Source of the DNA: Nymphaea colorata
Taxonomy: Eukaryota > Streptophyta > Magnoliopsida > Nymphaeales > Nymphaeaceae
NCBI RefSeq assembly: GCF_008831285.2
Contig: NC_045147.1
Location: 19,782,581-19,846,580, forward strand
DNA: 64,000 nucleotides
Reading direction: 5' to 3'
The notes beneath the pieces are model-generated. The model worked only from the letters and a program-made list of their open reading frames with translations. It was not told the DNA's origin and ran no database searches. The position numbers and the translations under genes are program-made. This document shows positions 1 to 12,200 of the stretch, one piece after another; the first letter of the stretch is position 1; the number at the start of each line of letters is the position of its first letter.

Positions 1-63
1 GTATGTAATGAATGCATACTTATGAAACTTCCCAATCGAATTATCATACCACTCATACTGATC

Positions 64-257
64 GACTTTATCAAAATCCCATTGGATTCTAGAAGTTCCT
101 AACATTGGTCCTGACAAACCTCAATTTATGTCTTCCTCTCTGAGCTCTCTCCCAATAAAACTTACGACTTTATCAAAATCCCATTGGATTCTAGAAGTTC
201 CTAACATTGGTCCTGATAAACCTCAATTTATGTCTTCCTCTCTCCCAATAAAACTTA
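64..257. repeat. Tandem duplication of a ~102-bp unit
   Basis: The block starting GACTTTATCAAAATCCCATT at 64 recurs at 166. The second copy is nearly identical but lacks about 10 bases near its end (the TGAGCTCTC stretch of copy one). The high identity suggests a recent local duplication. It lies about 400-500 bp upstream of the first RLP gene, so it could touch its promoter; no function is visible. Confidence 0.9.
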
Positions 258-738
258 ATTCGTATTGAACCATATAGCAACAACCATTTTATCGGAGATG
301 CATATTTTTTTATTTTTCAATGGATTTACATGCTTCATTAATGAAAATTGTGTGAGGTTAATAAATTCTCGTTGTTCGCCCGTCCCAGAATTAATGTTAC
401 ACGAATGTATACACTTCTAATAAATGAACATACGATCATTTTTATGGCAGACTTCAAATAAACCCGGCGTAGGATTGACGCATGAGGTCATATTGTCATT
501 TCGTGCAAGACTTTGGGTCAACGCCGTGTTGGATGTCGTTGCCTGAGACGTGTTTGTTCGCCGGGTGCCAGCACAATCTCTCATTGTAGTCCCCATTTGA
601 TCTGACCCTCCATATATCTGTCAATTATTCTCCTCTTTGTTTGCCCCAACTTCAAAAGGAAATCGGAACTCACTTGTCCAACCAAATCAACCAATAGATA
701 CTCTTGTGAACATCCACGCTTTCGGCAGCGCAAGCTTC

Positions 739-3342
739 ATGGGATTCCTTGGCTCTCCCTCTCTTCTTGTTTTTGGCCTTGCATCGTTGGTGTCAGGGAA
801 ATTTTGCAGCATCTTCACGCTTTTCATGTTGCTCCCTGTAGAAGGAGGTGTGACAACAGGAGCAGATGGAGCAGCACCCTGCCTCCTTAACCAAAGCTTG
901 GCCCTTCTACGATTCAAGCAGGGTCTATCCTTGGAGCCACTGACTTCCTTTGATACATGGCAGCACGGATCTGACTGTTGCGATTGGGAAGGAGTGTCTT
1001 GCGATCGCACCACGGGCTTCGTCACCGACCTCAATCTTCATGGTTTTCAAGTGCAGGCAGGTGAGCTCATCCCTTCCTTGCTTGAGCTTCCTCGACTCCG
1101 CCGTCTTGATCTCAGCCAAAGCAATCTTCTCGGCAGCACGATTCCATCCAAATTGTCGGAGCTCACCGACCTCACCTATCTTGATCTCTCAGGTTGCAAC
1201 ATCACTGGTCCCATTCCTGAATTCTTCAAGCAACTTCCCAACTTGATTGAGTTGTACCTCAGTGGCAATAGGCTGAGTGGAGAAATTCCCCCAGGTCTGC
1301 TAACCCACCCCACCCTGCGCTACCTAAACCTTCGTTCCAATAACTTAATTGGTCGTCTCCCTGAATTTGGAAATGGACCTTCTGCATTAAGGGAAGCGAA
1401 ACTCGACACCAATATGTTGGATGGGCCGATTCCTTCTTCCATAAGAAACTTGCCTCATCTTGAATGGTTGGATCTTGAAAGCAATAGATTTAGTGGTACT
1501 CTCCATCTCTCCTTGTTTGAAAACTTGAAGAACCTTTCTTATTTGTACCTTTCTGATAATAAACTGAGTGTTGAGATGCCCAAAGTTGTTGATTTTCACC
1601 ACCAAGCTACAATTTTTCCACGTCTAAGAAGCTTGAGTTTAAGGAATTGTAGCATCAAGGGAGAGTTCCCTTGGTTCCTTCGAAATGTAAAGAGTCTGGC
1701 CGACCTAGATCTTTCACACAATAATATAAGCGGGATAATACCGAAATGGCTGTGGGGTCTATCGAACCTTGTAGGTTTGGATTTATCTCATAACATGCTC
1801 CAAGGTTTCGAGGATGTGGTCGACATCAGTGGCTCGGTGAATTTGGGCCTTAACTTGAGTGTCAATCATAAGTTTCCATCTAAGAGCCCCATGAAAATGG
1901 TTGACCTGGACCTATCGAACAATAACATTGGAGGAGCAATTCCGCCAGCAGCCTTCTGCAATATGTTCGAATTGTATAGACTAGACCTATCAGGAAACAA
2001 CCTCATAGGTACCATACCTGACTGCATAACCAACTTGACCACTTTATTTTTGTTGTCACTCAGTGACAACCAACTTGATGGAGATGTTCCAAGAGGAATA
2101 ATCTGTGGTTCCAATAATTTGAGACATGTTGCACTGAACAAAAATCGATTAGGCGGTGAAATAACCAGAATCATATTCATATACAACTGTAGCAGTGAGA
2201 TATGGGATCTTGACCTATCGTATAATAGACTCACTGGTAGCTTGCCAGAAAATTGGCTTACGAATTTCCCTGAACTATACAGGTTGGACTTGAGCAATAA
2301 CCAATTACATGGCCCAATTCCAGGAGAGCCCAATGTTAGCTTCACGCCATCTTTTTTCTTACTCGAGCTAAGTGACAATCAATTTGTTGGTAGGATTCCA
2401 AGATTTCTTTTAAACTGCTACAATTTGAGGGCTGTAAATTTTGCACGAAATAGGTTAACTGATGTTTTTCCCTTTTGGCTTGCCCAATTGGGCCGCTTGC
2501 GTGTGTTGCTGTTGAGTTCCAATAAATAGTTTGGACCCTTAGGGTCCAACTTCTCTGAGGATGCATTTCCTTCATTGCACGTCATTGACATTTCTGGGAA
2601 CCAGTTGACTGGATGCCTCCCCACTAGACTTTTTTTAAGTTTCAGTTCCATGATCAGGGAGAGATATGGAGACGATGGGTTGCCACATGGTAATTTTTTC
2701 TTTGATGGAGAGTTGCCATTAACCATAAAAGGGCAAACCCAACCACGGACGGCACTGGCCATTTTCACATCCACTTTGGCATCCATTGATTTCTCTGACA
2801 ATCGATTCACTGGAAGAATTCCTGAAGAGATGGGTGCATTGAAGCTGCTTTGTTCATTGAACTTATCTAGGAACAATCTGGACGGCCCCATCCCTAGGTC
2901 GTTTGGAAACTTCCTGCGGATGGAGTCACTAGATCTTTCTCACAACCACTTATCAGGAAGCAAACCAGAAGAGCTGACAAAGGACACATTTCTCTCTGTA
3001 TTGGACCTGTCATACAATAACCTTCAAGGGAGAATTCCTCAAGGCAACCAACTTAGCACATTCGGTGATGCTTCATTTGTTGGGAATGAAGGGCTTTGTG
3101 GGTCACCACTTCCAATCTCGTGCCCAAGCAGCAACAGCGGCTCTCGAGGATCCATCAATGGCGTTGAGGAAAAGGCTGATCAAGATCCGCACTGGGAGTA
3201 TTTAGCAGCAGGGATTGGCTTCGCGGTGGGTTTGTTGACAATCATAATACCCGTATTGTTTGTGGAAACAGTAGGGAGCTGGTACTGGATTTGCGTGGAC
3301 AGAGCGCTCCACGCATTTCTACTCTTTTTACCACATTGTTGA
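739..3342 (+). pseudogene. LRR receptor-like protein (Cf-9/RLP type), interrupted by one in-frame stop
   Basis: Members of this family are cell-surface immune or developmental receptors with extracellular leucine-rich repeats, one membrane helix and a short tail without a kinase; they work with SOBIR1/BAK1-type partners. The frame reads signal peptide (about residues 1-40), N-terminal LRR cap with Cys (about 48) and the GSDCCDWEGVSCD motif (about 77-89), many LxxLxLxxN-xGxIP repeats, a spacer containing LTIKGQ, more repeats, cap [10 protein letters not shown], an acidic juxtamembrane stretch ([12 protein letters not shown]), and a membrane helix near residues 820-845. The whole frame is 868 codons, intronless, but codon 597 (2527-2529) is TAG where the neighbouring paralog has CTG (Leu). 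The same frame runs on for 270 codons after it. The start was chosen as the first in-frame ATG, which aligns with an ATG in the downstream paralog. A product ending at residue 596 would lack the membrane anchor and be secreted. Sure of family; pseudogene versus secreted decoy is open. Confidence 0.88.
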
Positions 3343-6300
3343 TGTTGTCCAAGCATCCCACCATGCTTTTGCTTTCACTACCCTTACCTTGATTATAATG
3401 CTTTACCTGCAACGCTACTCCTAAGAAGTGAGAGACTGTTGCCCTCTTGTTGTTTTCCGATTGCCTTTCCATTTGTGTGTTGTGTTCCGTTTCTCCCAAT
3501 GCATATGTGTTGTTTGGAAGAAAATCGAGCTTCTTATTAATGGCGAGCTTGGGTTAAAGAGCATTGTGTTAAAGAACGCAAACATTAATATCTTTCAACG
3601 TATCATAAGTTAATTGGATATATTTTTCAAATATGGCTTCTGCATCAGAAAAATTAGATATATATATATGTGCTAAATGTCGATATCAGCGCCATGTCGT
3701 TTTGACCACCAACGAGAACATATCCGAGGACAGGCCAATGTTGCATGCATATCGGTGCGTCTTACCTTATTTTTGTTTGACTGAATTAAAAACAAAAAAA
3801 CTACTTTAGATGTATTTGGAAAATTTTTAAAATTAAATAATAAACTTATATGGGTTCTACACCCGTATGATGTGTATCGGCTCGCGTGGGGTCATGTTCA
3901 TAACAATAGAAATTGACCACCTAAATTTGAAGCCACAACAAAGTAGGTTTCAAACGAACATTTTCTTTCTTTTTTAATAGCAAATTTGGATCAAACCCAG
4001 ATTGGGATATAGAGCGCACTCACGCCTCGAACTTGATCATATTATTTAGTTCATACTGTTATTAGGTGGCTCAAACTTAGAATGACTTTTATCAATTTAG
4101 ACTCTCCATCAGGATTATGCATTTTTTGCATTCGAATTGAAGAAATTGAAAGGGCCTTTTTGACACACCAGGGATTGGGTAGAACTATTACTGAAAAGCA
4201 TATAATTAATGAACGCAGAAATAGAGGCGGAAGTTCTTGGCTGAGGGGCGATTATAATTCAAATGATTTTAGACCCTTACACAGGCATCACATATACAGT
4301 ATCACATATACAGTAAATGATTAAAAAGCACTAGTATATAAAATACACAAATATCTAGCGCCCTGTGGGCAACTGCCCTCACATGCCCACGTATTGCTCT
4401 CCCCCTAGCTGAGCGTTCGTGCGTATGGTGTAATGAGGGCTACATCGAGCTTGTTTTTTTCTTTTTCTTTTTCTGTTTTGGTTGAAATGTTTTGAATGTT
4501 ATTAATGTCGAGTTGATGGTGCATAAGCTTTTGTTTGTTTATTTTCCTCTCTTTTTTTTAACACGGGCGGTACGGACCCATGGGGTCATGAGGAATCAGT
4601 CAGCGCCATTCTGTCCGATTGATCTGAAGCGGAACCTTCATTTCTGCGTCAGTTTGGATCGCTATATGAAAATAATTTTCAATCAGAATTGGATTTGATA
4701 AATTGCTCCGCTCATATAGTTAAGCATTTCTAAGGTGATGCAGTTCTGTTCAAATTCATCTTGACGTAATAAGGTTCTTGTGATTTTGCCATTCTTTATC
4801 ACCCGGTGTATTTTGCCAATTTTTTGTTAACATTGAATCTGGTACCATGCATGAAGACCAACCGATGTTAGAACTAAAACTGACTGCCTACCAACTTGTT
4901 ATTGTGCCAACCCGCCACCTATGATCAGCGCCCGCACCTGATGTTAACAGCGGTTAGACTATGATGCATCCATGATAAACCCCATAATATTATTTATCTT
5001 ATACTATCTTTTCCATGGAAGACTTTGAGTGAACCCCAGTAAGATTGGTACGTTTATTGACTATGTCTAAGTTTTGGCATCGGCTCAATGGGTACCGGGT
5101 GCCCGCCCCGATCAGGCCCAGGCTAAAAAAAATCAGTTTGGGCTGCCTGATAAAGTATCGGGCCGGCCCAAGTAGCTATGATAGGTCTCCATTCCTGATT
5201 TATTTTTTATATTATTTTTATTTAATAATGATATATATTTTATTATTTAAAATATATTGTATATTTAAATTTTTTTATTTTACAATTACAAAATATTTTT
5301 ATTGTAACCGGGTCGAACCTAGACTCAAAAGACAGGTATCAAGTCGAGTCCAAACTCAATTTTCAGGTGTTGGAGCAATCCACACCCACCCTTAACCCGA
5401 TGCCCGACATCGAGTCAACTAACATATTCACATCATTGTCTAAAACCTACTGTTGGTTGCCCCATTATTCACGGTAGGCGCGGTTAGGATATGCTTTCCA
5501 CTGCAAGTAACATCATTGTCTAAGATGTGTTTGATCCGGAGAACGTCTAAGACGTGTTGGTTGTCCCATTGTTCACGCTAGGCAATTCCTAATGCCAATG
5601 TTGAGAATCAATAAACTTTTGGTTCATGTTAACTCCAGGAATGGAGGTACCAAACGGAAGAGGGGTCGAACAATATTTTCAAAATTTATATAAGAATTAA
5701 ATTATAAGTTTTCAAAATTCTTATATAGGTTTAATTAATTTTTTTAAATTACAAGTAGAATTTTATTAATCTGAAAATATGAGAAAGGTCATGGCCCTCT
5801 CAGACCCCGCCCTTGGTTTACTCCATCATGCCTAACCGGTTAACATCTTAATTTTTTTTCTTGCTCGTAGTTTTGGTTGCTCCTTTTATTTCTCCTTCTT
5901 CTCTTAAACTGAGTACAAACAAACAAACCCAAAAAAAAAATGAAATTTAAGAATTGTCAAATTGATTGTGAAGATTGTCAAATATAACCCCACGCATAAC
6001 CCTTTAAAAAAAAAATCTTTTCTATCATTTGTGTCAACCGGATGATTTGTGCCATGAGTTTTTTGTCAATTAAAGTTGGATTTAGTGCAGAAGTAAACCC
6101 AATAGTCATATATACCTATGGATTCATTAGTCGAGTTGGTCTTGACTTGAAAAATCTAATTAATTTTGATAGAGCATTTGCTGAGGATACAATCCTTAAC
6201 TGGCCTAAACCTTGGGGTCCGGTAAGAAGGAACGAAGGGGAGGTTTCGGCAAGGAAGAAAGAAGGAGAGTGGTCCGGTAAGAAGGAAAAAGGGAGAGGCA

Positions 6301-6525
6301 ATAGCAAATGAAGGAAGAAAGAATTTGGTCTTCTAAATATGACAAAAAAAAAAGTTGAAAAAGAAAGGCTACTCGAAACCTAAGTTTCCGGTCAGTCTCA
6401 AGGATGAGTACGCTCCAAATGCCACGTAGTTACATCGACCCTCGTTGCACTTACGGCACGGCGTAAACCCCTTCGTGCTCCTCATTATAAGATCCCTTGT
6501 TCAATCAAAACAGCCGAAAGACCCT
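3343..6525. other. Intergenic region between the tandem RLP genes
   Basis: AT-rich DNA with no convincing gene. About 5090-5410 has GC-rich phrases such as GGGTACCGGGTGCCCG and CCGATGCCCGAC, of the kind often left by decayed plant transposons; a family could not be assigned. The last stretch, from about 6495, is homologous to sequence just upstream of the first RLP start, so the RLP duplication included some promoter-proximal DNA. Confidence 0.5.
5431..5583. repeat. Imperfect direct repeat
   Basis: Two blocks share the phrases ACATCATTGTCTAA and GTTGGTTGYCCCATTRTTCACG followed by TAGGC. The first is at about 5431-5480 and the second at about 5510-5583, the second with roughly 25 extra bases in the middle. 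It may be a decayed local duplication; no function is seen. Confidence 0.55.
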
Positions 6526-9216
6526 ATGAGCTCACCCTCATATGCGAGTTCCAGCCTCATGGGTTATCTTACCGCTCTTTTCCTCTTTGACCGCGCACCG
6601 CTACTGTCATGGAAGCTTTGCATCGTCTTCACCCTTTTCACGTTGCTCTGTATAGGAGAGGGTGTGACAACAGGTGCTGGATTACCGTGCTTCTCGAACC
6701 AAAGCGTGGCCCTTTTGCGGTTCAAGGAAAGCCTATCCCTGAGGCCACAGAAATTCTTTAGTTCATGGAGGAATGGGTCGGATTGCTGTACGTGGAAAGG
6801 AGTCTCCTGCGATGGCACCGGCTTCGTCACCAGCCTTAACATTTATGATCTCAGTGCACAGGCAAGTGAGCTACACCCTTCCTTATTCGAGCTTGGTCGC
6901 CTCCGCCATCTTGAGCTCAGCTTCAATTTGATTAGTGGCACCATCCCGTCCAGATTGTCGGAGCTCACCGACCTTACTGAGCTTTCACTCTCACATTGCA
7001 ACTTCACTGGTTCCATTCCTGAATCCTTCAAACAACTTTCTAACCTGACCCTTCTGGACCTTAGCAACAACAATTTAAGTGGAGAAATTCCTCCAGGCCT
7101 GTTAAACCTTCCCACCCTACAATATCTAAGCCTCCATGCAAACGAGTTAAGTGGTCCACTCCCTGATTTTGGAACTGGATTTTCGATACTAAACTCAGTT
7201 GATCTCTCTGATAACATGTTGGAAGGGGAGATTCCCTCTTCTATAAGCAACTCACCCCATCTAGAACTGTTAGAACTTGGAGCAAATAGATTTAGTGGTA
7301 CCATCCATCTCTCCTCATTTCAAAACTTAAAAAATCTTTCATATCTGTCCCTTTCTGATAATGAATTGACTGTCAAAGTCCCTGACCTTGACCACCATGC
7401 TGCAATTTTTCTGCATCTTCAGGATTTGTTCCTGAGCTCTTGCAACATAGAAGGGGAGTTTCCTCAGTTCCTCCAAAACACAAAGGAACTCGTACTTCTA
7501 GACCTTTCACATAATAAGATAAGTGGGAAGATGCAGACATGGGTGTGGGAACTACCACAGCTTGAACGCTTGTATTTATCTGATAACATTCTCTGTGGCT
7601 TTGAGGAAGCGGTCAATATTAGTAGTTCAATGAACTTGGACCTTGACTTGGGTTCCCAAACCAAGTTTCCATCTAAAAAACCCTTCAAGATTATTTCATT
7701 GATGTCAAACTTGGACCTGTCAAACAATATCATCAGAGGAGCGATCCCGCCAACTCTCTTTTGCAATCTGCTTAAATTGGAAGTTTTATACCTATCTGGA
7801 AATAACCTCACAGGTACCATACCAAATTGCATAGCCAACCTGACAAGGTTAGATTTATTGGACCTAGGTGGGAACCAACTTCAGGGACTAATTCCAAGAG
7901 AGCTTATTTGTGATCTAAGCAGTCTGGGACTGATTAGAGTGAAGGGTAACCAATTAACGGATGAATTAGCTAGATTTCTCTATAACTGTAGCAGTGAAAT
8001 ATGGGCCATCGACTTGTCGCATAATAGACTCATGGGTAGTTTGCCAAGTAACTGGCTCACCAGTTTTCGTTGGCTACAGGTGTTGGACTTGAGCAACAAC
8101 CAACTACATGGGCCAATTCCTAATGAACTTGATAGTAGGTCTATCGCATCCTTACGTGTGATCAACCTGAACCACAATAAATTGGTCGGTAGTATTCCTA
8201 GATTTCTTGCTAACTGCAGCCAATTAGAGGTTATAAATTTGAGTATGAATGAGTTGAGTGATGTTTTTCCCTTCTGGCTTGGCCATTTGCAGTTCTTGCG
8301 CATCTTGATGCTATCTTCCAATAAACTGTATGGCTCCGTTTGCTCCCCCTTCTCCAAGAATGTGTTTTCTTCGTTACAAATCCTTGACATTTCTGGTAAC
8401 CAATTGACTGGACCTCTCCCCCCAAGTCTATTTCAAGGTTTTAGTTCTATGATGGCTGGCCAATCAAAGGTTGAAGGTCAATATATATCATTTTCTAGGT
8501 TCTATGAAGTCATGTTGTTAACCATCAAAGGGCATTTCAGAGTAAAGAAGTTTTTGCCGGAATTTATCGTACGTGATGAAGAGCTCCCACTAACCATCAA
8601 GGGGCAGAACCAAGCACGGAGGATAATACATATGCTGGCGTCCATTGATTTGTCCAATAATCTATTTATTGGGCGAGTTCCAGATGAGATTGGTGCTTTG
8701 GATGGGCTTTGTTCATTGAACTTATCCTGGAACAACTTAGATGGACCTATCCCAAGGTCCCTAGGACACTTGCAGCAAATGGAGTCGCTGGACCTTTCTC
8801 ACAACTATTTATCAGGAAGCATACCAGAAGAACTAACAAGAGACACATTTCTCTCTGTGTTAGACTTGTCATGCAACAACTTGCAAGGGAGAATCCCTCA
8901 AGGCAAGCAGTTTGGCACATTCGATGCTACTTCATTTGATGGCAATCCTGGGCTTTGTGGGCCACCACTGCCAATCTCATGCCCAATCACCAACCTTGGT
9001 GTTCAAGACCCCATCAATCATGTTAGAGAAATAGCTCGAGATCCGCACTGGGGATATTTTGCAGCAGGGATTGGCTACTCGATGGGTTTCTTGACAATCA
9101 TATTGCCCATCTTGTTTATTGAAAAAGTGGGAAGCTGGTTTTGTGTTCACGTGGACAGGGCATTTGAAGCATGCATTAGGATTCTTACTTTATCATCGAT
9201 TTTATGCAAGGTTTAG
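6526..9216 (+). CDS. LRR receptor-like protein (Cf-9/RLP type), intact
   Basis: Predicted plasma-membrane LRR receptor without kinase, a family that recognises microbial or peptide ligands outside the cell and signals through co-receptor kinases. It has 896 residues without introns: signal peptide (about 1-50), N-terminal cap with CFSNQSVALLRFKES and GSDCCTWKGVSCD (about 84-96), a long LRR array, a spacer, final LRRs, cap LCGPPLPISC, linker with RDPHWGY, a membrane helix (about 844-867) and a tail of about 30 residues. It is a tandem paralog of the interrupted gene at 739-3342. The first in-frame ATG is 6526; the ATG at 6559 aligns with the paralog's start (SLMGYL versus SFMGFL) and would give 885 residues. 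Unusual: the spacer carries the LTIKG motif twice (8516 and 8590), where the paralog has one. The family is certain; the ligand is unknown. Confidence 0.93.
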   Translation: MSSPSYASSSLMGYLTALFLFDRAPLLSWKLCIVFTLFTLLCIGEGVTTGAGLPCFSNQSVALLRFKESLSLRPQKFFSSWRNGSDCCTWKGVSCDGTGFVTSLNIYDLSAQASELHPSLFELGRLRHLELSFNLISGTIPSRLSELTDLTELSLSHCNFTGSIPESFKQLSNLTLLDLSNNNLSGEIPPGLLNLPTLQYLSLHANELSGPLPDFGTGFSILNSVDLSDNMLEGEIPSSISNSPHLELLELGANRFSGTIHLSSFQNLKNLSYLSLSDNELTVKVPDLDHHAAIFLHLQDLFLSSCNIEGEFPQFLQNTKELVLLDLSHNKISGKMQTWVWELPQLERLYLSDNILCGFEEAVNISSSMNLDLDLGSQTKFPSKKPFKIISLMSNLDLSNNIIRGAIPPTLFCNLLKLEVLYLSGNNLTGTIPNCIANLTRLDLLDLGGNQLQGLIPRELICDLSSLGLIRVKGNQLTDELARFLYNCSSEIWAIDLSHNRLMGSLPSNWLTSFRWLQVLDLSNNQLHGPIPNELDSRSIASLRVINLNHNKLVGSIPRFLANCSQLEVINLSMNELSDVFPFWLGHLQFLRILMLSSNKLYGSVCSPFSKNVFSSLQILDISGNQLTGPLPPSLFQGFSSMMAGQSKVEGQYISFSRFYEVMLLTIKGHFRVKKFLPEFIVRDEELPLTIKGQNQARRIIHMLASIDLSNNLFIGRVPDEIGALDGLCSLNLSWNNLDGPIPRSLGHLQQMESLDLSHNYLSGSIPEELTRDTFLSVLDLSCNNLQGRIPQGKQFGTFDATSFDGNPGLCGPPLPISCPITNLGVQDPINHVREIARDPHWGYFAAGIGYSMGFLTIILPILFIEKVGSWFCVHVDRAFEACIRILTLSSILCKV

Positions 9217-12200
9217 CATATTGCACTCACGGTACTTTTGTCTGTTGTAATTTTTATTCGTCAAGCTACTTGTAAGAGAGGTGATGGAATAGTTTCCTGG
9301 ATGTTGTCTCATGTGCGCCTTTCAATTTTAAGTTTACGTCTGTGAAATGCATCAATTATATAGCTGTAAGTGGTTTGGGAGATAAGCAGAGTGCTTGTTG
9401 ATATTGTGAGCTTGTGCAAGCTGCATGCCTTGTTGGTGATTGAACCTCTATACCCTCGTATACATTGAGTATGCTTTTCTGATCAGTACAATGCAAGTGG
9501 CCTAAAGTGAAGGTACTAATTAAGTTGTGGGGCTTTTGTTTATTTTTCCAATCAAAAAATGTGTATGTTTCTTATAATCTTGACATAAGCTGTGATTTGC
9601 AAATATTTTTGGCAGAAGTAAGTTGCATGTAAATTTTCCCTATTAATCTTTTCGTGCATGCACTCCATATAGTTTCTCAATACAAATTGGCAATTAATTT
9701 AGACCTCATATGCATGGAGATAGCCCGCCAAAATATTCCTAGAAGCAATTAAGTTATCCACGCCATCAACACAAATGGTTGCGTACAGATTAGTTGGGAT
9801 TGAGATCGTCCAAAAGTACTGGATGAGCCATAGCAAGAATTTTAGTTCCGGGATCCAATCACTTCTGCAGCTACGTCTGTTTCTAAACATTAATTTGTCA
9901 ATGAAAAAATCAAGTTTGGGTTGTATAATTATACGAAATAATGTTTTTTTGTTGCATACCTGATCTACTGCATGGTATGAATGTTTTGGATTTGTACTTC
10001 GTGATAGTCCTGCATTTGGACAAGTAACCAAATACTTCTTTATTCAGATCCAGAGTCCATTTCACAGTACTCCAAACTTTCACAATCATTACTTGAAAAT
10101 CAGCACCCTTGTGTTTGCTTATATTTGAAAGGTTCGAATCTTGCCACACCCAAAAGGGAATTTCTCAGGCCCCTTATAAGACAAGAAGAAGTACTATATA
10201 TATGTTTCAAATAATAACATGAGCGAAAAATTACCAACGTAATAGCAGCCTAAGGAAAATAGTCACCGAAGATCTGACATCTCCAACGACCAACTATCAG
10301 GTTAAGATTCAGACAACCAGCTAGTCTGATTCAGATTTACAAGTGTGTGACTTGCACATGGCCACCAGCATGTAACCATGATTTTCCGAGGCAGATTGGA
10401 TGCAAATATTTCGATCAAGATTCTAACTTGCATGGTGAATGGAACTGGAATTTCACGGTATTACATATCGGTTCCCAAATATGCACATTACATGAAGAGA
10501 AGTGCATCTGAAAATATTTCATCTGTTTCGGTTTAGGAACAAAAAGTAAAGAGATTCATGAGTGCTAAGGAGAGGGTTTCAATCAGTCAATCTGTCGGAA
10601 TAAACATGGCAAGAGTTTGAGCTTGAGGTTTTGCAGGGACTACAGAGTCTTCCGATCTCATTCTCATTGCCCAAAAATAGATATGTACAGGAAGCTGCAT
10701 TCTCAGCTCACCACAAAAATTCAAATCAGAACCACACCACAAGGAACCTGTATAATAGGGGACATTCAGCAAAAAAGCGGTTGAACCCCATACACCATCA
10801 CCAAACGTCCCTGACACTGTGAAAACCATTGACATTAACAAAGAAAAGCCCCGTCACTTCCTGCTGCCATCTATAACCATTCCCTGCTCTCTCTCTCTGT
10901 TCAGCAGACAGCCGACCTGCAGAGATATCAATTCACTGCAGATGTCAATAACCTGATTGTATTGATTCAAGAATGAAAATTCAGCATCACAATTCCTCCT
11001 CAAACTGGAATGAGATCAAAATTCCAGGTTTCAGTTTTTTAAGTTCAAAAACAAAATGCTCCATTTGTTTAATGATTCCAATTACTTAAAAAATGAGCAT
11101 TTCGATTCTAAAATTATATGATTCTGAGTATACTAAACGCCCTCTATTCTGCATGCATTGCAAGAGAGTCATTTCTGCTCTGTCGCCACCCACTTCAGGA
11201 TTTGCTCTCTGAGTTATCATCTGACCTCCTTCCTCTTTACATAGAACAACATCTAAAACCAACTTGCCTCTCCATCTTTGAGAGACTTTATATATGTCGT
11301 CCCCTCTGGTGATATCAACCTCTCTCTCCTTGCACACAATCCCCGACTGCAGCCAAATCTTCTCCATTTGCTTCTGAGCATCATTTCATTTCATCGCCAT
11401 AAAAACCTCCTTACACGATTGCCAGATTTGATTCGGCGCACCTATCCCATCTAGCTTAGGACCTCCCAGTGAAGCAACTTGTTTCTCGTTCCCCATAACT
11501 TCCATGGAACACTATCTCCCAGTATCGTCTCAGCAATTTTTGGGACACCATTTCTGGCCCAAGTTCACACCGTGCCACCTCTATAATTCTTCTTTTATGT
11601 TCATCCAGGGTATACGATCTCCGTAAAATTTCCTGGTTGCATAACGCCAAACTTTAATTGCCACTTGACAATTTAACATATTGTGTGTCGGATATAGATG
11701 AAATGTAACGATCTTGGGAGGACTCTTAGTTAAGGCATGATTAGCAAGTTCCAATGAAAGGCATCTGCGTGGGAGAAGCTCTTCTTAATTTATTGCAAAC
11801 ATGATCAGTTGATTCCTACTTTTTGTGAATGTATTGGCGTTTCGGTCACTTCGTTCTGAAACTTCTCACGAATACAATGGCGGTCAGTTTTGATGAAAAA
11901 AATAATATCGTAATTTGTTTACCGGTGAATTGTTATCCGCTCATTTGTTGAGCGGTGATTTATAAATTTTTCTTTCAGCAACTTAATTATCGATGACATT
12001 ACATTATATATGCAACTTTCTTGCCAAATTAACTTCAGAATGTATGCGGCCAAATCTAAGTAACCTTCCTGCTCCTGCATTCGATTTTTGTAATTAACAA
12101 TCATGTTTTCCCTTTCCCTGGTAATATCTCGATCACGATGTCTCAAGTTACGAAACTTAGTTTATAATTAATAAGGTATAGTTGTGAGAGGGAGATAGAT

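Noticed and set aside
637-738. N-terminal extension of the first RLP from a TTG
   Set aside because: A nuclear plant gene would use ATG; the ATG at 739 gives a proper signal peptide and aligns with the paralog.
5045-5395. 116-codon frame on the + strand between the RLP genes
   Set aside because: It spans a GC-rich repeat-like part and a poly-A/T part, with no domain and no splice-consistent extension.
6445-6525. N-terminal extension of the second RLP from a TTG
   Set aside because: Same reason; the first in-frame ATG is at 6526 (or 6559 by alignment).
10131-10155. GGTTCGAATC, a tRNA T-arm-like sequence
   Set aside because: No matching acceptor stem, D arm or anticodon arm lies within the right distance on either strand.
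11080-11650. Minus-strand WKLWGTRNKLLHW stretch as a LINE linker
   Set aside because: Only one short motif fits; stops and frame changes surround it and no RNase H or reverse transcriptase follows.
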